NCBI GenBank assembly: GCA_002946415.1
Contig: NJPS01000041.1
Coordinates: 434,001-498,000, forward strand
Length of the DNA stretch: 64,000 bases
Origin: Rutstroemia sp. NJR-2017a BVV2
Taxonomy: Eukaryota; Ascomycota; Leotiomycetes; Helotiales; Rutstroemiaceae
Direction: 5' to 3'
Shown here: one piece after another, positions 12,393-21,200 of the stretch
How positions within the stretch are numbered: position 1 is the first letter of the stretch
Layout: each line of letters begins with the position of its first letter
The notes under the pieces: model-generated
Database searches by the model: none
What the model was told of the DNA's origin: nothing
Seen by the model: only the letters and a program-made list of their open reading frames with translations
Made by a program: the position numbers and the translations under genes

Positions 12393-12990
12393 GAATCATA
12401 ATCTGTTCCAGGCCTATAAGGCCCATGTGGTGGATGATCTTTAAGTACAATAATCCCTTATTATACCATATCTACGTACTTTACTACTTCCTTCCCGTCC
12501 TCTCTGGACTTCCTAACCCGGTAATCTTGCCTCCTGGTCTCATCAACTCCTGCAACCATATAGCCATATTATAGTGCCTACATCTCCTATAGAGCTCAGC
12601 TACTTCATAGCACTTCAATCGCTATACTGCAGTATAAGAGTACCAGGTTCTCTCCCCCCCTTACAGTTGTAGTTGTCGCTTAGAGTCGTAGTCGTCTCTC
12701 GGAATGGTAGTCGTCGCTTAGAGTCGTAGTCGTCGTTGCAACACTTTGCCCTTGATTCGTTCGCTCGTTTGATTATCTGCTTGTCCATCCGTTCCAGCCC
12801 TTTTCCCAGGGCAGAAGGAAGCAATGTAGTACTGGCGGTGTCTAGCAAATGATTGAATTTGGAGAAGGTTAAAACTTCTCATTCTGAATACGGTAATCAA
12901 ACACTCAGTCCAATTCAACCACTCAGTCTTTCATCATTTCAATTGAAGTCTCGGGTTGGAAGCATTGCTGAGGAGTTTGTGTCCCTCATA
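12393..12990. other. extra DNA inside duplication unit 2
   Basis: These about 600 bp are absent from unit 1. The first part is AT-rich. At about 12665-12740 the sequence repeats GTAGTCGTCGCTTAGAGTC-type units in tandem, including GCTTAGAGTCGTAGTCGTC twice. No clear terminal inverted repeat or target duplication was seen, so I do not name it a transposon. Confidence 0.4.
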
Positions 12991-13010
12991 GACAAGCTGC
13001 AGGTTTGTAA

Positions 13011-13358
13011 TTAATTGAGCACTTCCATAACATCCATCCCATCCCACCCAGTAACCGATTGAGTTTGCTGTTTGCAGCTGCAGATATGCGCTGTCGACAT
13101 ATAGCCCTCTGTATTTTTCATAACCTCCTTTCGAACCGCCCTTCGCCGCTGTATCATTCCTTGAAAAACACCACCATGATGACATCGACAGGTACAGGCC
13201 GGTTTGTTTCCAGAAAGCACAAGCTCAAAAACAGCGTAGGCGCCATAAGGCACTAGTACGAACAGGGCAAGAATCATGACGACTATGAAGAAGAAAAGGC
13301 TATAAAATATGAAGATTCGAAGTGGTTCGGGGAAGTCCGTATCTGGTGGAGAAGCCAT
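13011..13358 (-). CDS. small Cys/His-rich membrane protein, copy 2 (C-terminus frameshifted)
   Basis: This is a 115-aa single-exon paralogue of the gene at 11418-11777. The hydrophobic segment is about residues 12-47, followed by SGNKPACTCRCHHGG. After this motif the two copies part company in frame: here the DNA that would encode KYRGLYVDSA (the counterpart of KVRGVYVDSA in copy 1) is read in another frame. Aligning the DNA by eye places a 4-base length difference near 13148 (CAG followed by AACGCGGCG in copy 1, by CGGCG here). Copy 2 therefore has a different tail, ending WDGMDVMEVLN. Either copy 2 decayed or it gained a new C-terminus; which is ancestral cannot be told from two copies. Confidence 0.5.
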   Translation of the reverse strand: MASPPDTDFPEPLRIFIFYSLFFFIVVMILALFVLVPYGAYAVFELVLSGNKPACTCRCHHGGVFQGMIQRRRAVRKEVMKNTEGYMSTAHICSCKQQTQSVTGWDGMDVMEVLN

Positions 13359-13690
13359 TTGGTTTTTTTGACTATTTATATGTTTCGTATGTGTGTCTGG
13401 CGGGAGGGAGTTTCGGAACAGAGAGTAAGGTTACACTGCCGGAGGAATTTTTTGCTTTGAGTCTCAGGTTCGCGAAGAGTAGTGGTGACTTTGGAGCGTG
13501 ATTGACAGCTTGTGATGTTTGGGTTGGATAGGTCAAGGATCGATTGAATGTAGATGAGAATATCTTAACTCTGGGAGTACTGCGAGGAAGAGAAGATGGT
13601 AAATGGTAGTAGGATGTGGGATTGAGCTAAGTGAGCTTGATGGTCAGTTCAACTAAGAATTCCTTCTGCTAGTTAACACTAGAATTTAGG

Positions 13691-14106
13691 GCCCGTATTC
13701 CGTAATATCCTGGGTCAATAAAGCAAGCTTCTGTAAGTGCCGTCAAACTTACGTCGGCATCCTCTTCGGTTGTGAGGAAAGTGAATATAGAACCACACAT
13801 ATTCCACTCTGGAAAGAACCAAGCAGTGCTTGTCCAAATCGACTAGGGGCAGGAACTAAGGAAGTAGCAGCAGTAGCTACCTATATCCCGCCTGGGTAGG
13901 AGCTAAGTACTGAGTACTTCCTGGGTACTTAAACCACTTCGATTCTCTTTCGTGGATTCGAACAATACATCTCAAACCACTTCGATTACCTTCTGTACTT
14001 CTCTTCTTCATGCCTTCGTAAAATATAGTTGTCACTTCTTCAGATTCCCATGCCATTCTGTCATTCATTTAACAACCCCACCTCGGACACCAAATATTCT
14101 TAAAAT
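13691..14106. other. intergenic
   Basis: No gene was seen. The words AACCACTTCGATT and TTCGTGGATTCGAAC occur near 13930-13990 as a short local duplication. Confidence 0.4.
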
Positions 14107-14720
14107 ATGTTTTCTTTCTTCCGACGACCAGCAGTAAGTAAACTATCTTCCCTTACTATCTTACCCCATATGCAGAAAAAATGTCTTATATCGACACTCA
14201 AAGCGTTGGATGATTGCTTTATGCAAGTACTAACATCCGTCTCAGACTCCAAGACGTGAAAACGCGGAGCATTTCCCCTCCCTCTCTCTCACCCGTCTTC
14301 TGCATCCAACCGAGAGCGACGACCTTGATGCTGGCTCTATCCCCTCCCTTCCTCAAACCCCGGGTCCATTTCCCCTCCCTCTACCTCTTCTGACCTCTGC
14401 ACCCAAGGGAGAGCGACGATCTTGAGGCTGGCTATATTCCCCTCCTCCCTCAAACTCCTCTGTAAGTTGCATACATCTTATCAGTTCTTGGGAGTCAACT
14501 TGCTAGGATCTTGGCTAGACAGAAATGCTAATAGATATGGAATATAGTCGGCTCGGTGGCCAAACGAACACGACCTCCCGTCTCGTTGATTGATCGACGA
14601 CCCCCGAATGTCTCACTTCCATTCGTCAACTATCCGCGTTTCAGAAGGGGAGATTGGCTCACGGATCACCTGGTCGCACTGAGAGTACGACCTGGTTTGG
14701 AACAATGGGTTGGCAACAGG
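14107..14720 (+). CDS. doubtful small spliced gene, possibly decaying
   Basis: The ATG at 14107 starts MFSFFRRPA, then a perfect donor (GTAAGT, 14134) and an acceptor CTCAG at 14245 lead into a frame with TPRRENAEHFPSLSL that ends at 14425 (68 aa if spliced so). A 97-bp tandem duplication inside this exon shifts the frame of the second copy. A second good donor (CTGTAAGTT at 14460) and acceptor (ATATAG at 14548) lead to an open stretch with FRRGDWLTDHLVALRVRPG ending at 14720. A model using all of these needs a poor 44-bp intron at 14364-14407. No family is recognised. It may be noise, a real small gene, or a gene broken by the duplication. Confidence 0.2.
14266..14460. repeat. 97-bp imperfect tandem duplication
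   Basis: Two units lie with a constant offset of 97 bp: ATTTCCCCTCCCTCT at 14271 and 14368, GAGAGCGACGA at 14312 and 14409, CAAAC at 14354 and 14451. The two units differ at scattered bases, roughly a fifth of positions by eye. 97 is not a multiple of three, so the event would shift any reading frame through it. Confidence 0.75.
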
Positions 14721-14875
14721 TGATTGTGATCACTGTTGTCGAATGAATGTCCTAGATACTCTCAGACATTGTAATGTTCTCGGACATTGCAATATTTTCA
14801 TTGTCCAAATAGCCTTCGAGTATTGTTGTCTGGCTTTTGTTTCTGCACCGGAGAGTTCGCCTGCGAACCTGCGAT
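14721..14875. repeat. diverged dispersed repeat, copy 1
   Basis: The order of words TGATTGTG, GTC(G/A)AATGAAT, CCTA, TCTCAGACATT, ATGTTCT, TTCGA and TTTCTGC matches the stretch 19757-19875 with small gaps. The family is unknown. Confidence 0.4.
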
Positions 14876-15871
14876 TTCGATCACCATCCTGGAAGACATC
14901 AATTTGCCCAAATTGGATGCCAATGTGGGAGAACAACGCCGAGCTGAAGGGGGCGAGGGTGGAAGGGGCGAGCTAGCCTCAGGGTTGTCGCTCGAGGCTG
15001 GGTGTAGGTAAGCGCTGTTATCATATACTATTTGTATATATATACTGATGTACTATCTAGAGGACATTGCTGCAAGAAAGAGGAGAGGGAGGCAGAAATG
15101 CACCGCCTACAGCGAGCGAGCATTATTACCGATATTGTTTTGAAAATTTTGGGGTTTTTGGCCGTCGCAGCGAGTTTGTTGTGGGGGTTTTTTCATTACA
15201 AAAAATAGTATACTTAACTTCAGCGTTCAACTATTCTTCTTGGGGTGTATGGTAGCGATCGCAGGGTTGGTATGGGGTTCTTTTTCTTCATAAATAGATA
15301 GTACGATGAAGGTTTTTGAGTTTATGGTAGCGTTACTAGCAGTGTCATGTTCTTCCGCAGGAGCAAGCATTGTGCTAAATGTACTAGGACATTAGAAAAG
15401 TGTCAGAACTTCTAGATACATTTCTTGGGGGTTAGATGAGGTAGGAGCTTTGCCGGGTAGCAATTCTGGAATAGCCGTGACAGGTGTAGAAGCGTATAGA
15501 TCAAAAATATCCTTTTTTCCTGGAATCGAATTGGCAGATTTGGGTGGAAAAGTGGTGATTTTCTCTAAGTCCCCAGATTCGAGCGTTCGTGTTTTTCCGC
15601 AGAGAAAAGTATTGTTCCAAATATACTAGAACATTAACAAGCCCTCATGATCTCCAAGTGCAATTCTGACATGTATATCTCTCAAAAATTGGATTTGCAC
15701 TGAGTGGCTGACGATTCATTCATTGTACGACTGGTGCAGCGACACTGATGGTTCATTCATTGTACGAACGGTGCAGCGACGATGGAGCGAAGAAAAATCA
15801 CATGGTCAACTTGGACAATGATTACAGTATTTGTTTACTTAAACGACTAACTTTTGCGACTGCTACTTCCC
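14876..15871. other. intergenic with short diverged repeats
   Basis: No gene was seen. TTCCGCAG..GCAAGCATTGT..ACTAGGACATTA at about 15350-15400 has a diverged second copy at about 15594-15640. This stretch also holds the 29-bp repeat listed separately. The right end is the 3' flank of the beta-galactosidase gene. Confidence 0.4.
15715..15780. repeat. 29-bp direct repeat, two copies
   Basis: TTCATTCATTGTACGA..GGTGCAGCGAC occurs at 15715-15743 and 15752-15780 with one mismatch and a 37-bp period. Confidence 0.8.
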
Positions 15872-18800
15872 TCAAGCCCACGCCAGCCTCTCTTCCGTCC
15901 AGCCAGGCTGCAGATACCCCGCATCAAACACCGGCTCGAAACTACTGGCAAAAGCGCCCGTAACCTTCCACCCCACCTCAACACCCACCTCCTCTCCACC
16001 ATCATCTTGTCTCCAAACACTCAGCCCGATAACGTTATCCCCATCATAATTCAAAATTCCCGGCGGCACCGGGAACTCCACTTGGTTTCCAATCCAGGGG
16101 TTGAATCTCCCGTACTGATAACCGTTTACGAAAAGCAATACGCGCAATTTCGCATTAGAGGGTGTGGCGTTGAGTGTGAATGATATGGCGACATCAAGAC
16201 CAGATGAGATAGAAAGCGGAACAACCGTGCGGTAGAACGTTACGCCAGCGCTGGAGGAAAGCGACGAGGGTGTGGAGTTAGTCCAAGAACTGGAATCAAA
16301 GCCGGGGAGATGCCAGCCTACGCGTTCGGCGTAGAGGCCGCCTTCGGATAGGATACCGCGGACGGGATCGATTGCTGTATCTGGTTTTCCGGCAGTTCCT
16401 GTGACTTTCCAGGATGTGAAGTTCTTGGGAATGGAGCTGATAAGAGTAGCATTGGAGATACCGCGCGGTGTCAATGCGCCGGAGGTCTCGTCGTGGCCGG
16501 AGTTGTCTTGCAGGATAAGCAGGGTGTTGGTGCTGTTTGTGTTGACTGTAGCGTTTCCGAAAGAGAATTCCAGAGAGCCGGTGTCGGGGTAGGCGGCGCC
16601 GAGGTAGGAACCAATGAAGATGCCATTCAGCCAGACGCTGTAGCCAAATGCACGGCCACCTGTTATGCTGAGATAGACACCGGTGGCGGAGCCTTCGAAT
16701 CGACCACGCCAGAGGTGGTTACCGACGTGGTAGCCGTAGTCATCGATGTATAGAACGGGGAGGGTTTCAGGTTTGGTTGGGTTGGATGTGTTCATATGGT
16801 CTGCCGTTACCCACCAGCTATCATCATAGGTTGGCAGACGCTCTGGTAAACTGTCGTTGGATTTCCAGCCGGTGATTGATGGGAGGGTTATGGAGTCTAG
16901 AGTAGGTCCGGATACATCGGCAATGAGACTTCCATAGCTTGTTTTCTCAACGGATAAAGTCTGGTTGTTCCATGTGACTGCAGTTACTGACTTCGATGTG
17001 AATACTTCGATTTTGGTGGTAGTTCCGTTGTTGTCTCCCGTGAGGTCCAATGTAACTCCATCCGTTGAATAAGCAGCACTTCGTACCAAGCTTGGACCTT
17101 GCACAAAGATGCTTTCATTCGCTGGGCTGAATGGATTAGCTGTCAAAACAGGTACCCAGAATTTGTATGCGTATGATCTATCCATAACTAGAACGACCAG
17201 TCCGTCATCAAAAGTGATAACACTCATGCCCTGCGACTGGGAGATGGTAACCAGTAGATCGTCGCCTTGTGGGTAAAATCCGACGGAAGAGCATCCCTGG
17301 CACGTCGCTACATTGCCTGACTTCGCACCTTTGACGACAAACTCTCCAGCTTCACCAGTCGGCATCCACAAGGCCAGGATGTCTTGCCCGTCAACGATTG
17401 AGTGGGAAAGAACTTCGGCCGTGGAGTAGATCAGTGAATGAGAACCGAAATTGAAGTCTGTAACGATGATCTTTGATTGGAATCCATTCAAAACGATTGG
17501 TGCAGTGTATTGCGGAATCGTGAAATTTCCTCTGGAAGTCTGAGCGTTGATCTTGAAGACCTCTCGGGTTCCAGATGTCGAATCCCGATGAATGGAAACG
17601 TAGAAACCAGCGTTCGTATCAGGATTGCGAAGTTGTGAGTACACCACAGCTGGGTTAGTAGAGGCGGTTTGATTAGTTCCAATTCGGTCGGTGACAGTTA
17701 AGTCTTTCGCAACACGAAGGAAATGACCAAACAGTTTTGTCTCGGCATATTTGTCGTTGATCATTCTGTTTTCGGAGATCGGACTGGAATAATCATAACT
17801 CGTCGCGACCACTGGCGCAGCTAGCCACTATCAAAATTTCAGCAACCGGACACGAATAATATGAGGAAAAGAAGGCATGACTTACACCCCAGTTAGTTCC
17901 ACCGTAAAGCATGTACAGACTCATGGCCGTAACTCTTTGTCCTACGTTGTTACGGTAAAATAGGTTCGCGAAATCCGCAGGTGTATTTTGTGGACATCCA
18001 CCCTCTGGACCACCCCAGGGATTGAAAGATCCTCCCTGGAACTCTGGAAGGAATGATGGCTGTGTTGGCGAGATTGCCTGGAAGTGATCATAATAATCAA
18101 TGACATTATACGCCTTGTAAGCACCATTTGTCGAATCACACTCGGTCAAGTTACAAGTCCAGCATGCTGGGTAACTATCCATACCATAAATATCAACCGC
18201 CCCATAGCCGTCGTAGAAGTCCTTCGACCATGAGTCAGAGTTCAAGTTCGGATCATTAGCTTGGAATGGAATAGTGATGCCCTGGGCTCGTGCTGAGGCC
18301 TCCAAAGCTTCCATATACTGGACCGATGATAGATTTGGAATCTTCTTCGAAGGGCTACCGGACCATTGAGATCCTAATTCATTCTCGATCTGGTAGGTCA
18401 AGACGTTTCCACCATTCGTGATCTGATACGGGACAACAATCGAACTGAGGGTCTCCCAAAATGGCTTCCAGGCCTCCGTGTAGCGAGTGTCATTGTTTCG
18501 TAAGGCGCCATAGGCTCCAGTTGTGAGCCACAATGGAAATGCACCCGCATTGCTCTCGGCATTGACGTAGGGACCTGGTCTGAATATCACATACATTCCA
18601 AGTTCGGCGGCGAGATCGAACAGTCTGGTGAAATTGTGCGCACCACTTTCGAAATCGAGCGTGTCCGGGTTCGGATTGTGGTAATACCAGTGGCTGTACA
18701 GGGCGAAGGTGTTGAAGCCGGCAGCCTTGATTTTCTGGAGAATGTCGACCCAAAGCTCAGGAACAGGAATGCGCCAGTAGTGAAGCTCTCCAGCCCATAT

Positions 18801-18953
18801 GAAGAGCCTCTCACCATTGACGATCAGACTGTAGTGATCCCATTCTACCTGAGTAGTCAGACCATTGTTGTGCTTGGGCCAGGTGGTGGTGTTCTGAGCT
18901 ATGCACCCACTCAAGGCCAGGGCCGACGTCAGTACTGACCGCAAGAACATCAT
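15872..18953 (-). CDS. lacA: secreted beta-galactosidase, GH35
   Basis: This enzyme removes terminal beta-galactosyl residues from galactosides and plant cell-wall polysaccharides outside the cell. Exon 1 is 18953-17886 and exon 2 is 17827-15872. The 58-bp intron (17828-17885) is phase 0 and joins YGGTNWG to [13 protein letters not shown]. The product is 1007 aa, the usual size for the large fungal GH35 enzymes. A signal peptide covers about residues 1-19 (hydrophobic, ending GCIA). The catalytic module has [13 protein letters not shown] near 52-64, the proton donor in IENELG (E192) and the nucleophile in FLPEFQGG (E304). Beta-sandwich galactose-binding domains follow. There are many N-x-S/T sites, as expected for a secreted protein. 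The promoter carries a repeated CCCCGAAGTGGG word (listed separately). No lesion was found. Confidence 0.95.
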
Positions 18954-19167
18954 GCAGTACTAGTGAAGAGAGAAGCGTCTGATGGAGGCGAGGAGCAGAG
19001 GCCGGGGACAGCTACATATACACAGACGAAACGGAGATATGACTTCATATCTAAAAAGTTTAAAGTCCTCGTATAAGCGACCCGCTGCTAACTCGTCGAT
19101 CGGCATGATACTCAGTCGCCCTGGATATGTATTCTACCAATTGATCAATAGAAATCGGATGATTCTG

Positions 19168-19179
19168 CCCCGAAGTGGG
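19168..19179. promoter_or_regulatory. CCCCGAAGTGGG site, proximal
   Basis: This 12-bp word lies about 215 bp upstream of the beta-galactosidase ATG and is identical to 19691-19702. A role as a regulator-binding site is inference from the repetition and position. Confidence 0.35.
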
Positions 19180-19677
19180 CCGTGGGGTTCAATTATGGGC
19201 GAACTCAATCTCTGAGTAGAGACCTGGAATATAGTTCTCCCATGACCTGCTCCGGTGGGCTAAATGAACCTGCATAAGTCTGCATGAGGCGCGGAAGGTC
19301 TTTCTAAGGTCAAAGGTTCACGGCGCAGGACACGAAGTTCCCAACTCGGGTATGAGGCCAACTACCGAGCGCCTTAAATGTGAGCGAATGATTATCTGTG
19401 AAGCTTTTGTAGTATCTCTGTAACATTTCTTGCAACATAGGTCACCACGAGGGTGACAGAAACCCGGGAATGAAGGTGTTCTAGAGCACGCCATGCCCAT
19501 CCTGGTGGAAGAGAGACAGTTGACTGGTTTTTTCGGATGTGGGGATGTTCCCCGCAAAATGACACAAATCACGGATTAACTCCAGCAATTTTTCCGCCCA
19601 ATCATCTAGAGCACTGTCAGACCGTTGTGTTAGCCCTCGGCAAAGTTATCGGATAGAAACTTCAGGGGTATGACCAG

Positions 19678-19701
19678 CCACTTCGGATTGCCCCGAAGTG
19701 G
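19678..19701. promoter_or_regulatory. palindrome CCACTTCGG-n6-CCGAAGTGG
   Basis: Perfect 9-bp inverted arms (19678-19686 and 19693-19701) are separated by 6 bp, about 725-750 bp upstream of the beta-galactosidase ATG. The right arm lies inside a second copy of CCCCGAAGTGGG. Inverted CGG half-sites are the usual layout for Zn2Cys6 dimers; binding is not shown. Confidence 0.4.
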
Positions 19702-19756
19702 GATGTACCCTCCGGCGAAGAAAAAACAGGCCGATTTGAGACAATATACGAAAGTA

Positions 19757-19875
19757 TGATAGCTGATTATTGTGGTCAAATGAATACCCTAAAGTATCTA
19801 GACATTATTATGTTCTTATTATCCCGTTGTCTTTCGAACATTGTCGCCGGCTTGCAATTTCTGCCCCCTGAGAAG
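19757..19875. repeat. diverged dispersed repeat, copy 2
   Basis: This is the partner of 14721-14875. The order of matching words is kept, while identity is low and broken by small gaps. Confidence 0.4.
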
Positions 19876-19958
19876 ATGTAGCAGGTTCCGGGATTGCAAT
19901 TGTTTAGAAAGAGCAATTTAGCTCGTTCATCTCTTCACATTTTCACCAGCTCTTTCTT

Positions 19959-20869
19959 TTAGGACGTTGGTTTAACGCCAAAACTGAGTCCACTAACTCC
20001 GCCATTGATATAGTTTGCTTGGAAGCCCGAGTTGTTCGAACCGAAAGTCACCGTGGTAGGACCGCTCTGATTACTGTGCCCAGCGGCTTTCGCAACCGCC
20101 TCTTCCTGCGACTTACACAACAGCTCATTTAGCAGCTTCTGTGATGCTTCCACCCGGTTCAGAACTTCTCGGAGCTGTCGCATTGTCTCCCTTTCGCTTC
20201 CTTCGGATTCACCCGTTTCTTCATCATCGTCGTCACTAAGCTCGTCTAACTTGTGCTGTACGACATTTCGCTGTTGATTCGCTTCAACAAGGGCGCCCTC
20301 GACCTCAGTCTGCTTTGTAGATATCATTTGCTTGATCTCGTCCGTTATGTGGGTGTTGCGAACGGAGCTGTATCTGTCGAGGCACGTTTGACATTAGCAT
20401 ATATCTTGCGCGGAAATAATGGGCTCGGCATGGCTCACAAGGTCGCTATACTGACGACAGTATTGATGGTGAGCTTGCAATTCGCAAGTTGCTCAACCAT
20501 AGTATTAATTTCCGCTTTTTTCAAAAGTGCTACCTTTGCACGATCCTGCATTACTAATTTCCCATCACTTGAATGTCTAGTCCATCGTTGGAGATTGGCT
20601 CTAAAGGTGTCGCATGCCTGTGTGCAGCTACTAATCGTGACTTTTGACTCCTGGGCTACATCGTCGCCAAGCAACTTCCACTCTCTCTCCTCTACGCCTT
20701 TGAGCAGTTGTAGTGCTGTGTCGACAGCTTGTACATTTTCCGTGAGGCGCTTGACAGTCTTAGATGCATCTCTGAGCTGTTGCAGATCTTCCAGAAGTAA
20801 TCGTACGCCGTGTAAGGCTGGCACAACAATTCCTACGACACCAGCAGTAACACTCAGCGGATCAGCCAT
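19959..20869 (-). CDS. SesA-like protein with C-terminal amyloid-type motif
   Basis: This is a 281-aa protein. Exon 1 is 20869-20439 and exon 2 is 20373-19959. The 65-bp intron has donor GTGAGC, branch GCTAAT and acceptor GACAG, and the join reads SIATL-YSSVRN. The N-terminus, MADPLSVTAGVVGIVVPALH, is the start typical of the helical SesA/PigL_N-type domains (PF17107 or PF17111) found on fungal STAND proteins and their partners. A helical middle and an acidic stretch SDDDDEETGESEGSE follow. The last about 34 residues (248-281) form a Gly/Asn/Ser/Thr-rich motif: TTVTFGSNNSGFQANYINGG. A closely similar motif begins the divergently transcribed NLR at 21201. In Nectria (Fusarium) such motifs, called sigma, are reported to link SesA-type effectors to NLRs by amyloid templating. 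Assigning this protein to that class is inference from motif likeness and gene pairing. Confidence 0.72.
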
Positions 20870-21200
20870 TTCTGTTTGTTGACGATATAAAAGCTATGAA
20901 ATACAAGATCGTATAGAAAAATTTGCCTCTAATGCTGATAATGCAGTTTAAATAGAGATATCACGATTTAGTGCTGGTAGATAGCAGAAGAAAGGGGGGG
21001 GGGGGGGGTTGTATCAACGCGATGTAACGTCGAAAGACAGGGCTCCTATGGTTGAATTGTCTATCATCTGACAGAGGTGAGTTCTAGCTGATTGTCCAGA
21101 TGCGGCTGAGAGATCACACTTCGACATCACTTCGACATCACATTGATATGCTCAAGTGCTATGTATATCATCGTCGCGGCATTCTTGCTTAGGTCTTGCA
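20870..21200. promoter_or_regulatory. shared divergent promoter with a 15-G run
   Basis: 331 bp separate the start codons of the SesA-like gene (-) and the NLR (+). It contains an uninterrupted run of 15 G at 20994-21008 and a short direct repeat ACTTCGACATCA near 21118-21140. Joint control of the two genes is plausible from the layout only. Confidence 0.5.

Larger units (their letters stand above)
11270..13690. repeat. diverged tandem duplication of about 1 kb, two units
   Basis: Unit 1 is about 11270-12255 and unit 2 about 12260-13690. Each holds one small Cys-rich membrane-protein gene (minus strand) with its 3' flank and promoter. The 3' flanks match at 11290-11405 and 12275-12392 (both have CATCTGGAGATAGA and end in ACATCCCATCCCA). 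The promoters match at 11820-11920 and 13395-13500 (GGCGGGAG, TTTCGGAACRGA, GGAGGAATT, CTTTGGAGCG). The far ends also match (TTCTGCTAGTTA near 12248 and 13670). Unit 2 carries about 0.6 kb of extra DNA, and the 3'-flank motif reappears at 13010-13045. Confidence 0.7.
18954..19958. promoter_or_regulatory. upstream region of the beta-galactosidase gene
   Basis: About 1 kb lies between the beta-galactosidase start and the 3' end of the SesA-like gene. It holds two copies of CCCCGAAGTGGG, one inside a palindrome, and a diverged dispersed repeat at its right end. No gene was seen. Confidence 0.5.
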
